From NCBI RefSeq assembly GCF_014596445.1, contig NZ_MECL01000111.1, positions 1-64,000 of the forward strand: a stretch of DNA of 64,000 bases, read 5' to 3'. Positions within the stretch are counted from its first letter, which is position 1. Each line of letters begins with the position of its first letter. The position numbers and the translations under genes are program-made. Shown here piece after piece: positions 1-8,959 of this stretch. This stretch comes from Streptomyces sp. CBMA29 (GTDB taxonomy: Bacteria; Actinomycetota; Actinomycetes; Streptomycetales; Streptomycetaceae). The notes beneath the pieces were generated by a model, which saw only the letters and a list, made by a program, of their open reading frames with translations, was not told the origin of the DNA and did no database searches.

Positions 1-1611
1 TCCGGCCGGCAGCGCGGGCGCCGACCCGTTGCCGCCGACGCGGTCGCGGCGCCGCGCGGCCTTCTCCAGCGCGCGGTCGGCGCCGAGCGTCGAGGTGTCC
101 CCGGTCACCGGCCGTACCAACTCGGTGTCCACCACGCGCAGTTCGGGGCCGAAGAGAGTGGACAGCGCGGGCCGCGGGCGGCCGGTCTCCAGGGCGACGA
201 CCTCGCGCAGCACGCCCAGGAGCTGGTCGGACATCTCCTCGGCGGAGGAGAACCGCTTGTCGGGGTCGGGGTCGGTCGCGCGGACCAGCAGCCGGTAGAA
301 GGATTCGTAGCGGGAGAAGACCTCGATGTTGCCGGGGTCGGGCAGGCTGTCCACGAAGACGTTCGTGTAGCCCTGGAAGTCGAAGGTCAGCACCGCGAGC
401 GTGCGCGCCACCGTGTACAGGTCGGAGGCGACGGACGGCCCGACCTCGGCGACCTCGGGCGCCTGGTAGCCGATCGTGCCGTATATCGCCGACTCGGTGT
501 CGTCCATCCGCCGGACGGCGCCCATGTCGATGAGTTCGAGCCGGTCCTCGGTCTGGATGGCGTTGTCGACCTTGAAGTCGCAGTAGAGCAGATTGCGGCT
601 GTGCAGGTGCCCCAGCGCGTCCAGCGCCTCGATGGCGTACGCGATGGCCTGCGCGACCGGCAGCGGCTCGCGCCTGCCGTCCGGCGTACGCCGCTCGTTG
701 GCGATCTCCTTCATCGACTTGCCGCCGACGTAGGCCATCACGATGTACCCGTCGAGGGTGCCGGTGCGCTGGTCGAGGTGCTCGACGAAGTTGTAGATCC
801 GGACGATGTTGGGGTGCTCGATCTCGGCGAGGAAGCGCCGCTCGGAGACGGCCGCGGCCAGCGCGTCCTCGTCCCCGGTGTCGAGCAGGCCCTTGAGCAC
901 CACCCAGCGGTCGGACACCGCCCGGTCCACGGCCAGGTAGATCCAGCCGAGACCGCCGTGCGCCAGGCAGCCCGCCACGTCGTACTGGCCGTGCACGATG
1001 TCGCCGGGCCGCAGCTTGGGCGAGAACGAGTACGGGTGGCCGCACTTGCTGCAATAGCCCTCGGTACGGCCGGGGCGGTCGCCGCGGCTGCGGCCGACGG
1101 GCGCGCCGCAGTCGCCCTTGCTGCAGAAGCGCTTGCGCTCGGGCACCTCGGGGTTCTCCAGCACCGCGGCGGCCGGGTCGGGCCGCGGCACCGTCGGCAC
1201 CGACACCAGGCCCGCGCCGAGCTTGCCGCGGGTGGAGCCGCTGCTGGAACCGCGGCTGCTGCGCACCGACACGGAACGGCCGGTGGCCGTGCCGCTCAGC
1301 GACCGCGACAACCGCCCGGAGACCGAACGGCGCGAGGCGCGGGAGGACGACTTGGAGGACCGCGAAGAGGAGTGCGACGAGGTCGGCGAGGACATCGAAC
1401 GGCCGGAGCGGCCGGAGTCGGCGCCGCGCGCGCCGGGCACCGAGCCCGCCGCGCCCACGGAACCCGCGCCCACGGAACCCGCGCCCGCCGAACCCGCGCC
1501 GCCCTGCGCGGCCACCGGGAGCGGTGCGAGGCCGCAGGTGTCGCAGTACAGCTCGCCGCCGCCCATGTCCTCCAAGGTCCCGCCGCAACCGGGCCGTTGG
1601 CACTTGCTCAC
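1..1611 (-). CDS. pknG: PknG-type serine/threonine protein kinase, C-terminus outside window
   Basis: Soluble PknG-family Ser/Thr kinase; in mycobacteria PknG relays glutamate/aspartate availability to the TCA cycle through an FHA protein. Only the first 537 residues are in the window. The GTG start follows a GAGGGGG ribosome site. Residues about 4-27 form a CX4C...CX2C zinc ribbon, residues about 40-155 are Gly/Ala- then Ser/Arg-rich and disordered, and residues 163-187 form a second zinc ribbon (CSKGDC, YCSKCG). The kinase domain starts near residue 203 with the GGLGWIYLA glycine loop, lysine 240 (VVLKG), catalytic Asp345 in YCDFK and an ELIDMG metal motif. The expected C-terminal TPR domain lies beyond position 1. 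It is last in the cluster after glnX, glnH and a coiled-coil gene, which supports a glutamate-signalling role. Family call is firm. Confidence 0.93.
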   Translation of the reverse strand, partial: MSKCQRPGCGGTLEDMGGGELYCDTCGLAPLPVAAQGGAGSAGAGSVGAGSVGAAGSVPGARGADSGRSGRSMSSPTSSHSSSRSSKSSSRASRRSVSGRLSRSLSGTATGRSVSVRSSRGSSSGSTRGKLGAGLVSVPTVPRPDPAAAVLENPEVPERKRFCSKGDCGAPVGRSRGDRPGRTEGYCSKCGHPYSFSPKLRPGDIVHGQYDVAGCLAHGGLGWIYLAVDRAVSDRWVVLKGLLDTGDEDALAAAVSERRFLAEIEHPNIVRIYNFVEHLDQRTGTLDGYIVMAYVGGKSMKEIANERRTPDGRREPLPVAQAIAYAIEALDALGHLHSRNLLYCDFKVDNAIQTEDRLELIDMGAVRRMDDTESAIYGTIGYQAPEVAEVGPSVASDLYTVARTLAVLTFDFQGYTNVFVDSLPDPGNIEVFSRYESFYRLLVRATDPDPDKRFSSAEEMSDQLLGVLREVVALETGRPRPALSTLFGPELRVVDTELVRPVTGDTSTLGADRALEKAARRRDRVGGNGSAPALPAG

Positions 1612-1723
1612 GGTGTTCCCCCTCAGCCTTTCCCCTGTCGCGCGTATGCCACGCGCGCCCTGTACGCAACGGTCCCGGTCCATGACGTCATTCCGGCGGT
1701 CCCGGCCTGAGCGGCGGTCCCGG

Positions 1724-3019
1724 TCATACCGGCCCCCTGCTGTCCTGCGGTCCCGACGTCCGCGGCGCGGTGCCCTCCGCGACCGCCTGCTGATAACGCT
1801 GCACGGTGCGCTCGGCCGCGGCCAGGTCGCACGGCGCGCTCCACAGCAGACGGCGCGCCTGGTCGTACCGCTCGATCAGCAGCGGGTCCTCGGCCATCCC
1901 CAGCCGCGCCACCTTCGCGCGGTACGCGTCCAGCCTGCCGCGCAGCTCCGCCCTGACCGCCAGTGGCGCGGTCACCGCGGTCAGCGAGTCGCGGGCCCGC
2001 AGCAACTCCTCGTCCGCGCGTTCCTCCAGGCCGTCCAGCAACGGGGACAGCCGGTGCCACTGCGAGCCGCGCCAGAACCCCTCGGCGGACGCGAGCTGTT
2101 CGTGCAGCGCCGCCGCCGGGCCGCTGACCGCGGGCACGTCGGACGCCAGGATCTTCGACAGCACCTCGACCCGGGCGCTGCGCGCCTCGGTCAGCGTGCG
2201 GTCGGCGCGCGAGAGCACGTCGCGCAGCCGCAGCAGCCGGTGCTCGGCGTCGTCCCGTACGTGCAGCACCGCCTCCACCTCGCGGCGGATCTGCTCCAGT
2301 TGGCGGCCCGCCTGCTCGTACCGCTCGGTGTCGGGGCGGCCGGGCGAGGGCGCGGCCCGCCAGAAGGCGAGCGGGTCGGAGACGGTACGGGCGCGCAGCA
2401 CGCCCAGGTCGTCGATCAGACCGGCCAGTTCGTCGCCCGCCGGGTGCGTGCCCGGCCGTACGCCCACCGAGTCCGCCAGCGACTGGACCCGCCGGGTCTC
2501 GGCGGCCAGCAGGTCGATCCTGGCGGGCAGCGCCGACCACACGGAGTCGGCGGCGGCCACCGTCTCCATGGCCTGGTCGTACCAGCCGTTCATCCGCGCG
2601 AGCAACTGCTCCAGGCTGAACTGCTCGGTCAGCTTCGCCGGGCCGGTCAGCGACCTGGCGGCGTCCGGGGTGGCGGCCCCGGTGACGGTCACGCCCTCAC
2701 CGCGCAGCAGCTCGGTCAGCCGGGCCAGTTCGGTCTGGGTCGGCCAGCGGCGCTTGGCCCGCAGGTCACGCGCGCTGTCCAACGCCTCGGTGTACGCCTC
2801 GAAATGCGCCCACAGCAGGGTGATCGCCGCGTCGGTCTCCGCCCAGCGCTCCTTGGTGACACCGGTCAGCTCGGCGCCCTCCAGCAGACGGCGGCCCGAG
2901 TGGTCCTGGAGCGCGAGCAGCGAGGACTCGATCGCCTCGTGCTCGGTGGCGAGCCGCTCCAGGGCACGGTCGACCTCCTCCCGTCCCATGACCGGCCCGG
3001 TGGGTCCAGCGACCGCCAT
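1724..3019 (-). CDS. hypothetical helical/coiled-coil protein of the pknG cluster
   Basis: 431 residues with no catalytic motif I recognise. The protein is rich in Glu, Arg, Ala and Leu in heptad-like patterns, for example around residues 240-300, and has no signal peptide or membrane segment, so it is probably a cytoplasmic scaffold. The ATG at 3019 is preceded by AAAGAGGG at good distance; longer in-frame extensions would run into the glnH-like gene. It lies 56 bases after the glnH-like stop and 112 bases before pknG on the same strand. From position I infer it links or tunes the membrane sensor pair and the kinase. I do not recall such a gene in the mycobacterial glnX-glnH-pknG operon. The function is unknown. 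Confidence 0.75.
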   Translation of the reverse strand: MAVAGPTGPVMGREEVDRALERLATEHEAIESSLLALQDHSGRRLLEGAELTGVTKERWAETDAAITLLWAHFEAYTEALDSARDLRAKRRWPTQTELARLTELLRGEGVTVTGAATPDAARSLTGPAKLTEQFSLEQLLARMNGWYDQAMETVAAADSVWSALPARIDLLAAETRRVQSLADSVGVRPGTHPAGDELAGLIDDLGVLRARTVSDPLAFWRAAPSPGRPDTERYEQAGRQLEQIRREVEAVLHVRDDAEHRLLRLRDVLSRADRTLTEARSARVEVLSKILASDVPAVSGPAAALHEQLASAEGFWRGSQWHRLSPLLDGLEERADEELLRARDSLTAVTAPLAVRAELRGRLDAYRAKVARLGMAEDPLLIERYDQARRLLWSAPCDLAAAERTVQRYQQAVAEGTAPRTSGPQDSRGPV

Positions 3020-3075
3020 CACACCCTCTTTCCGCTGTCCGTGTGCGCTGTTGGTGCCCCGACTGCGTCGCGCCT

Positions 3076-4161
3076 TTACTTGTAGTGGGCCTCCGGCGGG
3101 CCGGTGATCCCGGACAGGTGCTGGCCGAGCCAGCGCTGGTACTGCCGCATCCACTCGCTGTCGGCGCCGCCGCCGCTGTACGCCGCCAGCACCTGGTTGA
3201 CCTGCCGGATCAGGTCGGTGTCCGCCAGGTTCATCGCCACACCGTACGGCTCGGTGGTGACCGGTTTGCCGACCAGCCGCATCGACGGGTCCTGCGCGGC
3301 CTGGCCGGCCGCGAGCGCGTTGTCGGTGAACACCGCGTCCGCGAGGCCGAGTTGCACCCGTACCAGACAGTCGAGCTGGTTCGGCACCAGCATGATCTTC
3401 GCGCCGTGCGGGTCCGCCTGGAGCTTGGTCTCACCGGTCGAACCGGACGCGGTGCAGACGTTCTTGCCGCTCAGCGAGTCGTCGAAGCCGGTGACGGGGG
3501 AGCCCTCGGGCGCCAGGAGCTGCTGGCCCGCCATGAAGTAGGCGCTGGAGAAGGCGATCTGCTTGTCCTTCTCGGTCAGCCGGGAACAGGTGATGCTCAT
3601 CGTGCGCACCACCATGTCGACCTTGTGGGTCAGGATCATCGGGACGCGCTGGTCGGTCGGTATCGTCAGGTACTGCACCTGCGCGTCCGGGCCGAGGATG
3701 CTCTCCGCGATGGCCTTGACGATGGCGATGTCGAAGCCGGTGATCTGACCCGAGACCGGGTCGCGGTAGCCCCACAGGTAGCTGTTCTGGTCGACACCGA
3801 CGATCAGCCGCTTGTTCCGCCTGATCCGCTCCACCGCCGCGCCGTCCCGCGTCCCGCCGCTGGGGTCGAGGCTGGTGACGGCGCCGGTGGCCGGGTCCAG
3901 GGTCGTCGCGGAATTCTCGCACGCGTCGTCCGCCGCGTACTGCGCGTGAGTCACCGGCGCCGGCGGGGCGGTCCTGCCCGCGTCGGCGGCGGGACCGGTG
4001 TCCGACGGCAGCAGCAGCGCGGCGCTCAGCGCCAGCGCGCACGCCGAGGCCATCCCCGCCACGCCGCCCCAGCCGCGCAGCCTGGCCCTGGCCCGCCCGC
4101 CGCGTCCTGACCGTATCGCTTCCACAGTCCGCCTCACCCCGGGTTCGTTCCGCACGCTCAT
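3076..4161 (-). CDS. glnH: GlnH-like amino-acid (glutamate) binding protein, membrane anchored
   Basis: 361-residue SBP_bac_3 family protein, the extracytoplasmic sensor that in the mycobacterial PknG pathway binds Glu/Asp. A basic N-terminus (residues 1-35) is followed by one hydrophobic segment at about 36-54. The binding fold contains VGVDQNSYLWGYRD, GFDIAIVKAIAE and VPMILTHKVDMVVRTMSIT. The hydrophobic segment follows rather than precedes its cysteine, so I read an uncleaved anchor rather than a lipobox. The ATG at 4161 shares one base with the upstream stop (TGATG) and has GGAG before it, indicating translational coupling to glnX. No permease or ATPase genes are adjacent, which favours sensing over transport. 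Confidence 0.88.
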   Translation of the reverse strand: MSVRNEPGVRRTVEAIRSGRGGRARARLRGWGGVAGMASACALALSAALLLPSDTGPAADAGRTAPPAPVTHAQYAADDACENSATTLDPATGAVTSLDPSGGTRDGAAVERIRRNKRLIVGVDQNSYLWGYRDPVSGQITGFDIAIVKAIAESILGPDAQVQYLTIPTDQRVPMILTHKVDMVVRTMSITCSRLTEKDKQIAFSSAYFMAGQQLLAPEGSPVTGFDDSLSGKNVCTASGSTGETKLQADPHGAKIMLVPNQLDCLVRVQLGLADAVFTDNALAAGQAAQDPSMRLVGKPVTTEPYGVAMNLADTDLIRQVNQVLAAYSGGGADSEWMRQYQRWLGQHLSGITGPPEAHYK

Positions 4162-5567
4162 CACCGGTACTCCGACAGGCGGCGCCCGATGCCGAACACC
4201 GCGCCCGCCGCCGCCAGCACCGCGAGCACCGCCGCGCCGTACGGCAGCAGCGACAGCGCGCCGTGGCCGTTCTTCGCGGCCTGCTGGAACTCGCGCTGCT
4301 CCTGCGCGACGGCCTTCTCCAGACTGGTGTCGACCACGTCGAAGCACTGCCCGGTGGTCTCCGTGACCGTCTTGCCCTTGCTGTCCTTGCCGCCGATCAC
4401 CTCGGCGACCGCCGTGGCGTAGTCACCGTTGTTGTCGCTGGCCCTGGCCACATCGTGCCTGCCGCGCCACGCCTGCACACCCTTGACGGCGGAATCGACC
4501 GGGGTGCGGCCCGCCGTGTTGTCGGCCAGCTTCAGCGCCTTCGCCAGCTCACCGCCCACACCCTTGGGGTCCTTGCCCGCCAGGGTCTCCATGCCGCTCT
4601 GGAACGTCGCGTCGTAGGCGCTGCCGGAACCGCGGGCCACCAGCGTCAGATTCTCGTCGCCGCGGGCCTGGAGCACCGCGATCCGCGCGCTGTTGAGCAC
4701 CTTCATCGACTCCGCGCCGTGCGCGTCGGAGTTGTCGAGCTGCGTACGCGCCACCGTGTGTCCCACCACCAGCCACAGCAGGACCACCGCGGACGCGGCG
4801 GACGCGGCGAGCATCCCGCGGTTGAACACCCGGTTGGTGCGCCGGTAGTGGCGGCGCTGCGCCCACACCAGGCCGCCGAGCGCCACGATGCCCAGCGCCC
4901 ACGAGGCGTAGGGCAGCGCCTTGGCGCCGGAGTAGTCGTTGTCCAGCCGCGCCGACTCCGCCTCGTACAGCTTCTTGGAGGCGTCGAGCAGCCCGCCGGG
5001 CTTGCGCATCTGCTCGTTGGCGAACCGCAGGTAGGCGCCGCCCAGCGGCAGGCCCTGCCGGTTGTTGGCCTGTGCGGTGGCCACCAGCTTGGTGTACCGC
5101 GGGAGTTGCTGGTTGAGCGACGATATCTGCGCGCTCGCCTCAGCGGACCCCTGCGTGTTCGCGGCGGCGTGCGTGATCAGCTCGGCCGCGGTGTCGATGT
5201 CCTTGTCGTAGCGGTCGGTGACCGAGCGCGGCTCCTGGCCGCCGACGAGGAAACCGCCCGCCACCGTCGCGTCGGCGTCGGCGAGGCTGCGGTAGATCTC
5301 CGCCGCGTCCGCGCTCAGCGGCCCGCTGTGGTTGAGCACGCTGCCCGCGGCCGTCGTACGGTCGCTGACCTGCCAGGCCGTGACGGCGCCGAACGCCACG
5401 ACCAGCAGGGCCAGTACGGCGCCGATGATCCGCAGCCGGCCCGGCTCCGTGGTGGCGGCGGCCTTGACCTGATCCGTACGTTCCGCCCAGGCCCGGCGGC
5501 GCTGCGCCGGCACCTCCGTCCGGTTCAGCCCGTTCGAACCCCCGCCCACCGTCGGCGTCTGCGTCAC
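4161..5567 (-). CDS. glnX: GlnX-like four-helix membrane signalling protein
   Basis: 468-residue membrane protein resembling GlnX, which with GlnH controls PknG in mycobacteria. A hydrophilic N-terminus of about 45 residues precedes TM1 (IIGAVLALLVVAFGAVTAW). A first extracytoplasmic region of about 160 residues follows. TM2 and TM3 flank a short RRHYRRTNR cytoplasmic loop, then comes a second extracytoplasmic region with the conserved-looking RGDENLTLVARGSG stretch, and TM4 (YGAAVLAVLAAAGAVFGIG) closes the protein. The paired extracellular helical domains resemble four-helix-bundle sensor domains. First gene of the cluster, coupled to glnH by TGATG. I infer it carries the GlnH ligand signal across the membrane toward PknG. 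Confidence 0.82.
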   Translation of the reverse strand: MTQTPTVGGGSNGLNRTEVPAQRRRAWAERTDQVKAAATTEPGRLRIIGAVLALLVVAFGAVTAWQVSDRTTAAGSVLNHSGPLSADAAEIYRSLADADATVAGGFLVGGQEPRSVTDRYDKDIDTAAELITHAAANTQGSAEASAQISSLNQQLPRYTKLVATAQANNRQGLPLGGAYLRFANEQMRKPGGLLDASKKLYEAESARLDNDYSGAKALPYASWALGIVALGGLVWAQRRHYRRTNRVFNRGMLAASAASAVVLLWLVVGHTVARTQLDNSDAHGAESMKVLNSARIAVLQARGDENLTLVARGSGSAYDATFQSGMETLAGKDPKGVGGELAKALKLADNTAGRTPVDSAVKGVQAWRGRHDVARASDNNGDYATAVAEVIGGKDSKGKTVTETTGQCFDVVDTSLEKAVAQEQREFQQAAKNGHGALSLLPYGAAVLAVLAAAGAVFGIGRRLSEYR

Positions 5568-5715
5568 TCACCCTCCCCCGGGACCGACCACCGCGTCCGC
5601 GGAAGTCACGCTCTCAGCCAGCAGTATGGCCGCAGCCACCTGCATCCACCTAGCCAACCGGTGGATCTTGCCGCACGACCGCCCACTCGCTCCCCTAACC
5701 CCCCACACGAATAAA

Positions 5716-5757
5716 CGCCCTGTTCGGTTCCCGGACGACCGGGAACCGAACAGGGCG
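5716..5757 (-). terminator. 19-bp perfect hairpin terminator after the sugar operon
   Basis: The arm cgccctgttcggttcccgg at 5716-5734 pairs perfectly with 5739-5757 around the loop acga. On the minus strand it is followed by TTTATT. It separates the sugar-kinase gene from the glnX promoter region (5568-5715), where nothing else was recognised. Confidence 0.9.
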
Positions 5758-5766
5758 TGGGGCCGG

Positions 5767-6789
5767 TCACGCGTAGTGGGCACGCAGTGCGCTGTGGGAC
5801 GCGGGCGGCGCCGCGAGGTGGTCCAGGCCCAGCAGGGCCGCGCCGAGTACCGGCGGCGCCGTCACGACGTGCGGCCGGGCCTTGGGGGCGCGGGCGGTGA
5901 GCCGTTCGGTCAGGGCGTCCATGAGATACGGATTCCTGGCCGCCATGACCCCGCCGCCCAGCACCACGTCCGCCTCCTCGTCCAGCAGGCCGAGCCTGGC
6001 CAGCGCCACCGCGGCCAGGGCCACGATCTCGTCGGCCTGCTGGTCGAGTATCGAGCGGGCGACCGCGTCCCCCGCGTCGGAGGTGGCGAACAGCACGGGC
6101 GTCAGCTCGTACCTGCGGGCCGCCGGAATCGTTTCCAGGTGCAGCGCCTCGATCAGCGCGTACATCGTGGGCAGTCCGAAGTGCGCGGGCAGTGTGGCCG
6201 CCAGCGCCGTCGGTCCGCCCCGGCCGTCCTCGGCGCGGGCGGCGTGGAACAGGGCCTCCTCGGCGAGACCCGAACCGCCGCCCCAGTCCCCGGAGATCTT
6301 GCCGATCGCCGGGAAACGGGCCGTCCTGCCGTCCGGCAGCATGCCCACGCAGTTGATGCCCGCGCCGCACACCACCGCCACCCCGCGGGGCGCGTCCACG
6401 CCCGCCCGCAGGATCGCGAAGGTGTCGTTGGCGACGCGCGTCGACCTCGCCCAGCCGCGCCCGTGCACGGCCGCTTCGAGCTGCTGCTCCTCGACCGGCA
6501 GGTCCGCGTTGGCCAGACAGGCCGAGGTGTGCTCCACCAGGGGCGTCCCCGTATCGGCACGGTCGGAACCGTCCGCGTCGCGCCGCAGGCCCGCGTCGGC
6601 CGCCGCGCGCTCCACGATGCGCGCGAGGGCGTCGACGGCTGCCCCGACCCCGACGACCGGCGGCTGGAAGCCGCCGCCGCGGGCGGCGCCGAGCACCGTT
6701 CCGTCGGCGGCGACCAGCGCCACGTCGGTCTTGCTGTTGCCCGCGTCGATGGCGAGGACGCCACCGGGGACGAGCGGTTCCCGGCTCAC
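5767..6789 (-). CDS. csnK: BadF/BadG/BcrA-type N-acetylhexosamine/glucosamine kinase (CsnK-like)
   Basis: 340-residue sugar kinase of the BadF/BcrA ASKHA superfamily, to which N-acetylglucosamine kinases belong. The ATP phosphate-1 loop is LAIDAGNSKTDVAL near residue 12. GVAVVCGAGINCVG and ISGDWGGGSGLAEEA are the family nucleotide/sugar motifs, and VLGGGVMAARNP is the adenosine motif. The GTG start overlaps the GH4 gene stop by four bases (GTGA), so it is last in the operon and translationally coupled. It probably phosphorylates the sugar made available by the importer and GH4 enzyme. The csnK name rests on gene order identical to the remembered S. coelicolor csnR-K operon; the exact sugar is not proven. 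Confidence 0.85.
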   Translation of the reverse strand: MSREPLVPGGVLAIDAGNSKTDVALVAADGTVLGAARGGGFQPPVVGVGAAVDALARIVERAAADAGLRRDADGSDRADTGTPLVEHTSACLANADLPVEEQQLEAAVHGRGWARSTRVANDTFAILRAGVDAPRGVAVVCGAGINCVGMLPDGRTARFPAIGKISGDWGGGSGLAEEALFHAARAEDGRGGPTALAATLPAHFGLPTMYALIEALHLETIPAARRYELTPVLFATSDAGDAVARSILDQQADEIVALAAVALARLGLLDEEADVVLGGGVMAARNPYLMDALTERLTARAPKARPHVVTAPPVLGAALLGLDHLAAPPASHSALRAHYA

Positions 6790-8048
6790 GCCCACGCCAA
6801 GTGCTCCCGGTTGTGCGCGACGAGACGGTCGGTGAGCGCCTCGGCGTACTCGTACTGGCCGATCAGCGGGTGCGACAGCAGCGCCTTGAACACCCGGTCC
6901 CGCCCCCCGCGCAGCGCGGCCTCCAGCGCCAGGTCCTCGTACGCCGTGACATTGGCGATCAGGCCCGCGTACAGCGGGTCGAGCGGCTCGACCGGCAGCG
7001 GCTTCGTCCCGTTCCCGTCGACCACCGCGGGCACCTCGATGACGGCGTCGTCGGCGAGGAACGGCAGCGTGCCGTTGTTGTACGTGTTCACCACCTGGAT
7101 GTCGCCGGTGTTCCGCAGCAGCGAGGACGCCAGCGCCACCGCGGCCTCCGAGTAGAAGGCGCCGCCGCGCTTGGCCAGCAGCTCCGGCTTCTCGTCCAGC
7201 GCCGGGTCGCCGTACATCTCCAGCAACTGCTTCTCCATCGCGGCCACTTGGGAGGCCCGCGACGGCGTGGTCCGCAGCTCGCGCACCACCTCGTCGTGCG
7301 CGTAGTAGTAGCGCAGGTAGTACGAGGGGACGACGCCGAGCCGGTCCACGATCTCGCGCGGCAGGTGCAGGTCGGCGGCGATCGTGTCGCCGTGCTCCGC
7401 GAGCAGCTTGGGCAGCATGTCCTCGCCCCGCGGCCCGCCCAGGCGCACCCCGCGCTCCCACGTCAGGTGGTTGAGCCCGACGTGGTCCAGGTGCACCTGT
7501 TCCGGCGAGACGTCCAGCAGCTTGGCGAATTTGCGCTGGAAGCCGATCGCCACATTGCACAGTCCGACGGCCTTGTGCCCGGCCTGGAGCAGCGCCCGGG
7601 TCACGATGCCGACCGGGTTGGTGAAGTCGATGATCCACGCCTGCGGCGCGACCCTGCGCACCCGCTCGGCGATGTCGAGGACCACCGGGACCGTACGCAG
7701 CGCCTTGGCGAGACCGCCCGCGCCGGTGGTCTCCTGGCCGACGCAGCCGCATTCGAGCGGCCACGTCTCGTCCTGGTTGCGCGCGGCCTGCCCGCCGATC
7801 CTGAGCTGGAGCAGCACGGCGTCCGCGCCGGCCACCCCCGACTCCAGGTCGGCGGTGGTGGTGATGGTGCCCGGATGGCCCTGCTTGGCGAAGATCCGCC
7901 GGGCGAGCCCGCCGACCAACTCCAGGCGGTCCGCGGCCGGGTCGACCAGCACCAGTTCCTCGATCGGCAGAGTGTCGCGCAACCGCGCGAATCCGTCGAT
8001 GAGTTCGGGGGTGTACGTGGACCCGCCGCCCACGACTGCCAGTTTCAT
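6786..8048 (-). CDS. csnH: GH4 family glycosidase (6-phospho-beta-glucosidase type; CsnH-like)
   Basis: 420-residue glycoside hydrolase family 4 enzyme; the family uses NAD+ and a divalent metal to cleave glycosides by an oxidation-elimination route. The N-terminus VVGGGSTYTPELIDGF is the Rossmann loop, and LVDPAADRLEL follows at the end of strand 2. IIDFTNPVGIVT, LCNVAIGF and VGLNHLTW carry the metal/sugar residues (Cys and His). Full length for the family. The ATG overlaps the permease stop (ATGA). Family members are usually annotated as 6-phospho-beta-glucosidases, but this operon imports sugar by an ABC transporter without phosphorylation, so the natural substrate may be unphosphorylated or phosphorylated by the neighbouring kinase. 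Confidence 0.92.
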   Translation of the reverse strand: MKLAVVGGGSTYTPELIDGFARLRDTLPIEELVLVDPAADRLELVGGLARRIFAKQGHPGTITTTADLESGVAGADAVLLQLRIGGQAARNQDETWPLECGCVGQETTGAGGLAKALRTVPVVLDIAERVRRVAPQAWIIDFTNPVGIVTRALLQAGHKAVGLCNVAIGFQRKFAKLLDVSPEQVHLDHVGLNHLTWERGVRLGGPRGEDMLPKLLAEHGDTIAADLHLPREIVDRLGVVPSYYLRYYYAHDEVVRELRTTPSRASQVAAMEKQLLEMYGDPALDEKPELLAKRGGAFYSEAAVALASSLLRNTGDIQVVNTYNNGTLPFLADDAVIEVPAVVDGNGTKPLPVEPLDPLYAGLIANVTAYEDLALEAALRGGRDRVFKALLSHPLIGQYEYAEALTDRLVAHNREHLAWA

Positions 8049-8956
8049 CCCTTGACTCCCGTCAGGGTCACGCCTTCGATGAAGGCCTTTTGCGCGAAGA
8101 AGAAGACCACGATCACCGGGGCCATCACGAGAACGGTGGCCGCCATGGTCAGATTCCAGTTGGTGTGGTGTGCGCCCTTGAAGGACTCCAGTCCGTAGCT
8201 GAGCGTCCAGGCCCCGGGGTTGGAGCTGGCGTAGATCTGCGGCCCGAAGTAGTCGTTCCAGCAGTAGAAGAACTGGAAGAGCGCCACCGCGGCCAGGGCC
8301 GGCCTGATCATCGGGACGATGACGGTGAGCAGCGTGCGCAGCTCACCGCAGCCGTCGACCTTGGCGGCCTCGGTGTACTCCTTGGGGATCGTCAGCAGGA
8401 ACTGCCGCAGCAGGAAGATGGTGAACGCGTCACCGAACGCCATCGGGATGATCAGCGGCCACAGGCTGCCGTCCATCCCCAACTGCTTGGTCCAGAACAG
8501 GTACATCGGGATGATGACCACCTGCGGCGGCAGCATCATCGTCGAGATCACCAGGACCATGACCAGATTACGGCCGCGGAAGCGGAACTTGGCGAGCGCG
8601 TACGCCACCGGCAGGGACGACACCACGGTCAGCACGGTGCCGCCGACCGCGTACACCAGGGTGTTGCGCCACCAGGTCAGAAAGCCCGGGGTGTCCCACA
8701 CCGTGCGGAAGTTGGACCACTGCCAGTGGTCGGGCCACAGGTCGCGGGTGAGCGCCTGGTTGTCGCTCATCACCGCGGTGAGGAAGACGAAGACGAAGGG
8801 CAGCACGAAGAAGGCCGCCGCCGCGATGCCGAGCGAGTGCACGGCGATCCAGTGCAGGGTCTCCTTGCGGCGTGCCGTGCGCCGGGCCCGCAGGTCGGGC
8901 CCGCGGTCGGCGGTGGAAGCCACCGCGCCGCCGGGGGTGAGTGTCGCTTGGGTCAT
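8045..8956 (-). CDS. csnG: ABC sugar transporter inner-membrane permease (CsnG-like)
   Basis: 303-residue MalG-type carbohydrate ABC permease with six predicted membrane helices starting at about residue 38 (IAAAAFFVLPFVFVFLTAV). The coupling EAA loop is EYTEAAKVDGCGELRTLLTVIVPMIRP. It starts three bases after the preceding permease stop and overlaps the GH4 gene by ATGA. No ATPase gene is in the operon, so it probably uses a shared MsiK-type ATPase encoded elsewhere, as other Streptomyces sugar importers do. Confidence 0.92.
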   Translation of the reverse strand: MTQATLTPGGAVASTADRGPDLRARRTARRKETLHWIAVHSLGIAAAAFFVLPFVFVFLTAVMSDNQALTRDLWPDHWQWSNFRTVWDTPGFLTWWRNTLVYAVGGTVLTVVSSLPVAYALAKFRFRGRNLVMVLVISTMMLPPQVVIIPMYLFWTKQLGMDGSLWPLIIPMAFGDAFTIFLLRQFLLTIPKEYTEAAKVDGCGELRTLLTVIVPMIRPALAAVALFQFFYCWNDYFGPQIYASSNPGAWTLSYGLESFKGAHHTNWNLTMAATVLVMAPVIVVFFFAQKAFIEGVTLTGVKG

Positions 8957-8959
8957 GAT

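Noticed and set aside
3076..4161. GlnH-like protein as a lipoprotein
   Set aside because: The cysteine near residue 41 lies at the start of the hydrophobic segment, not after it, so a lipobox is not supported.
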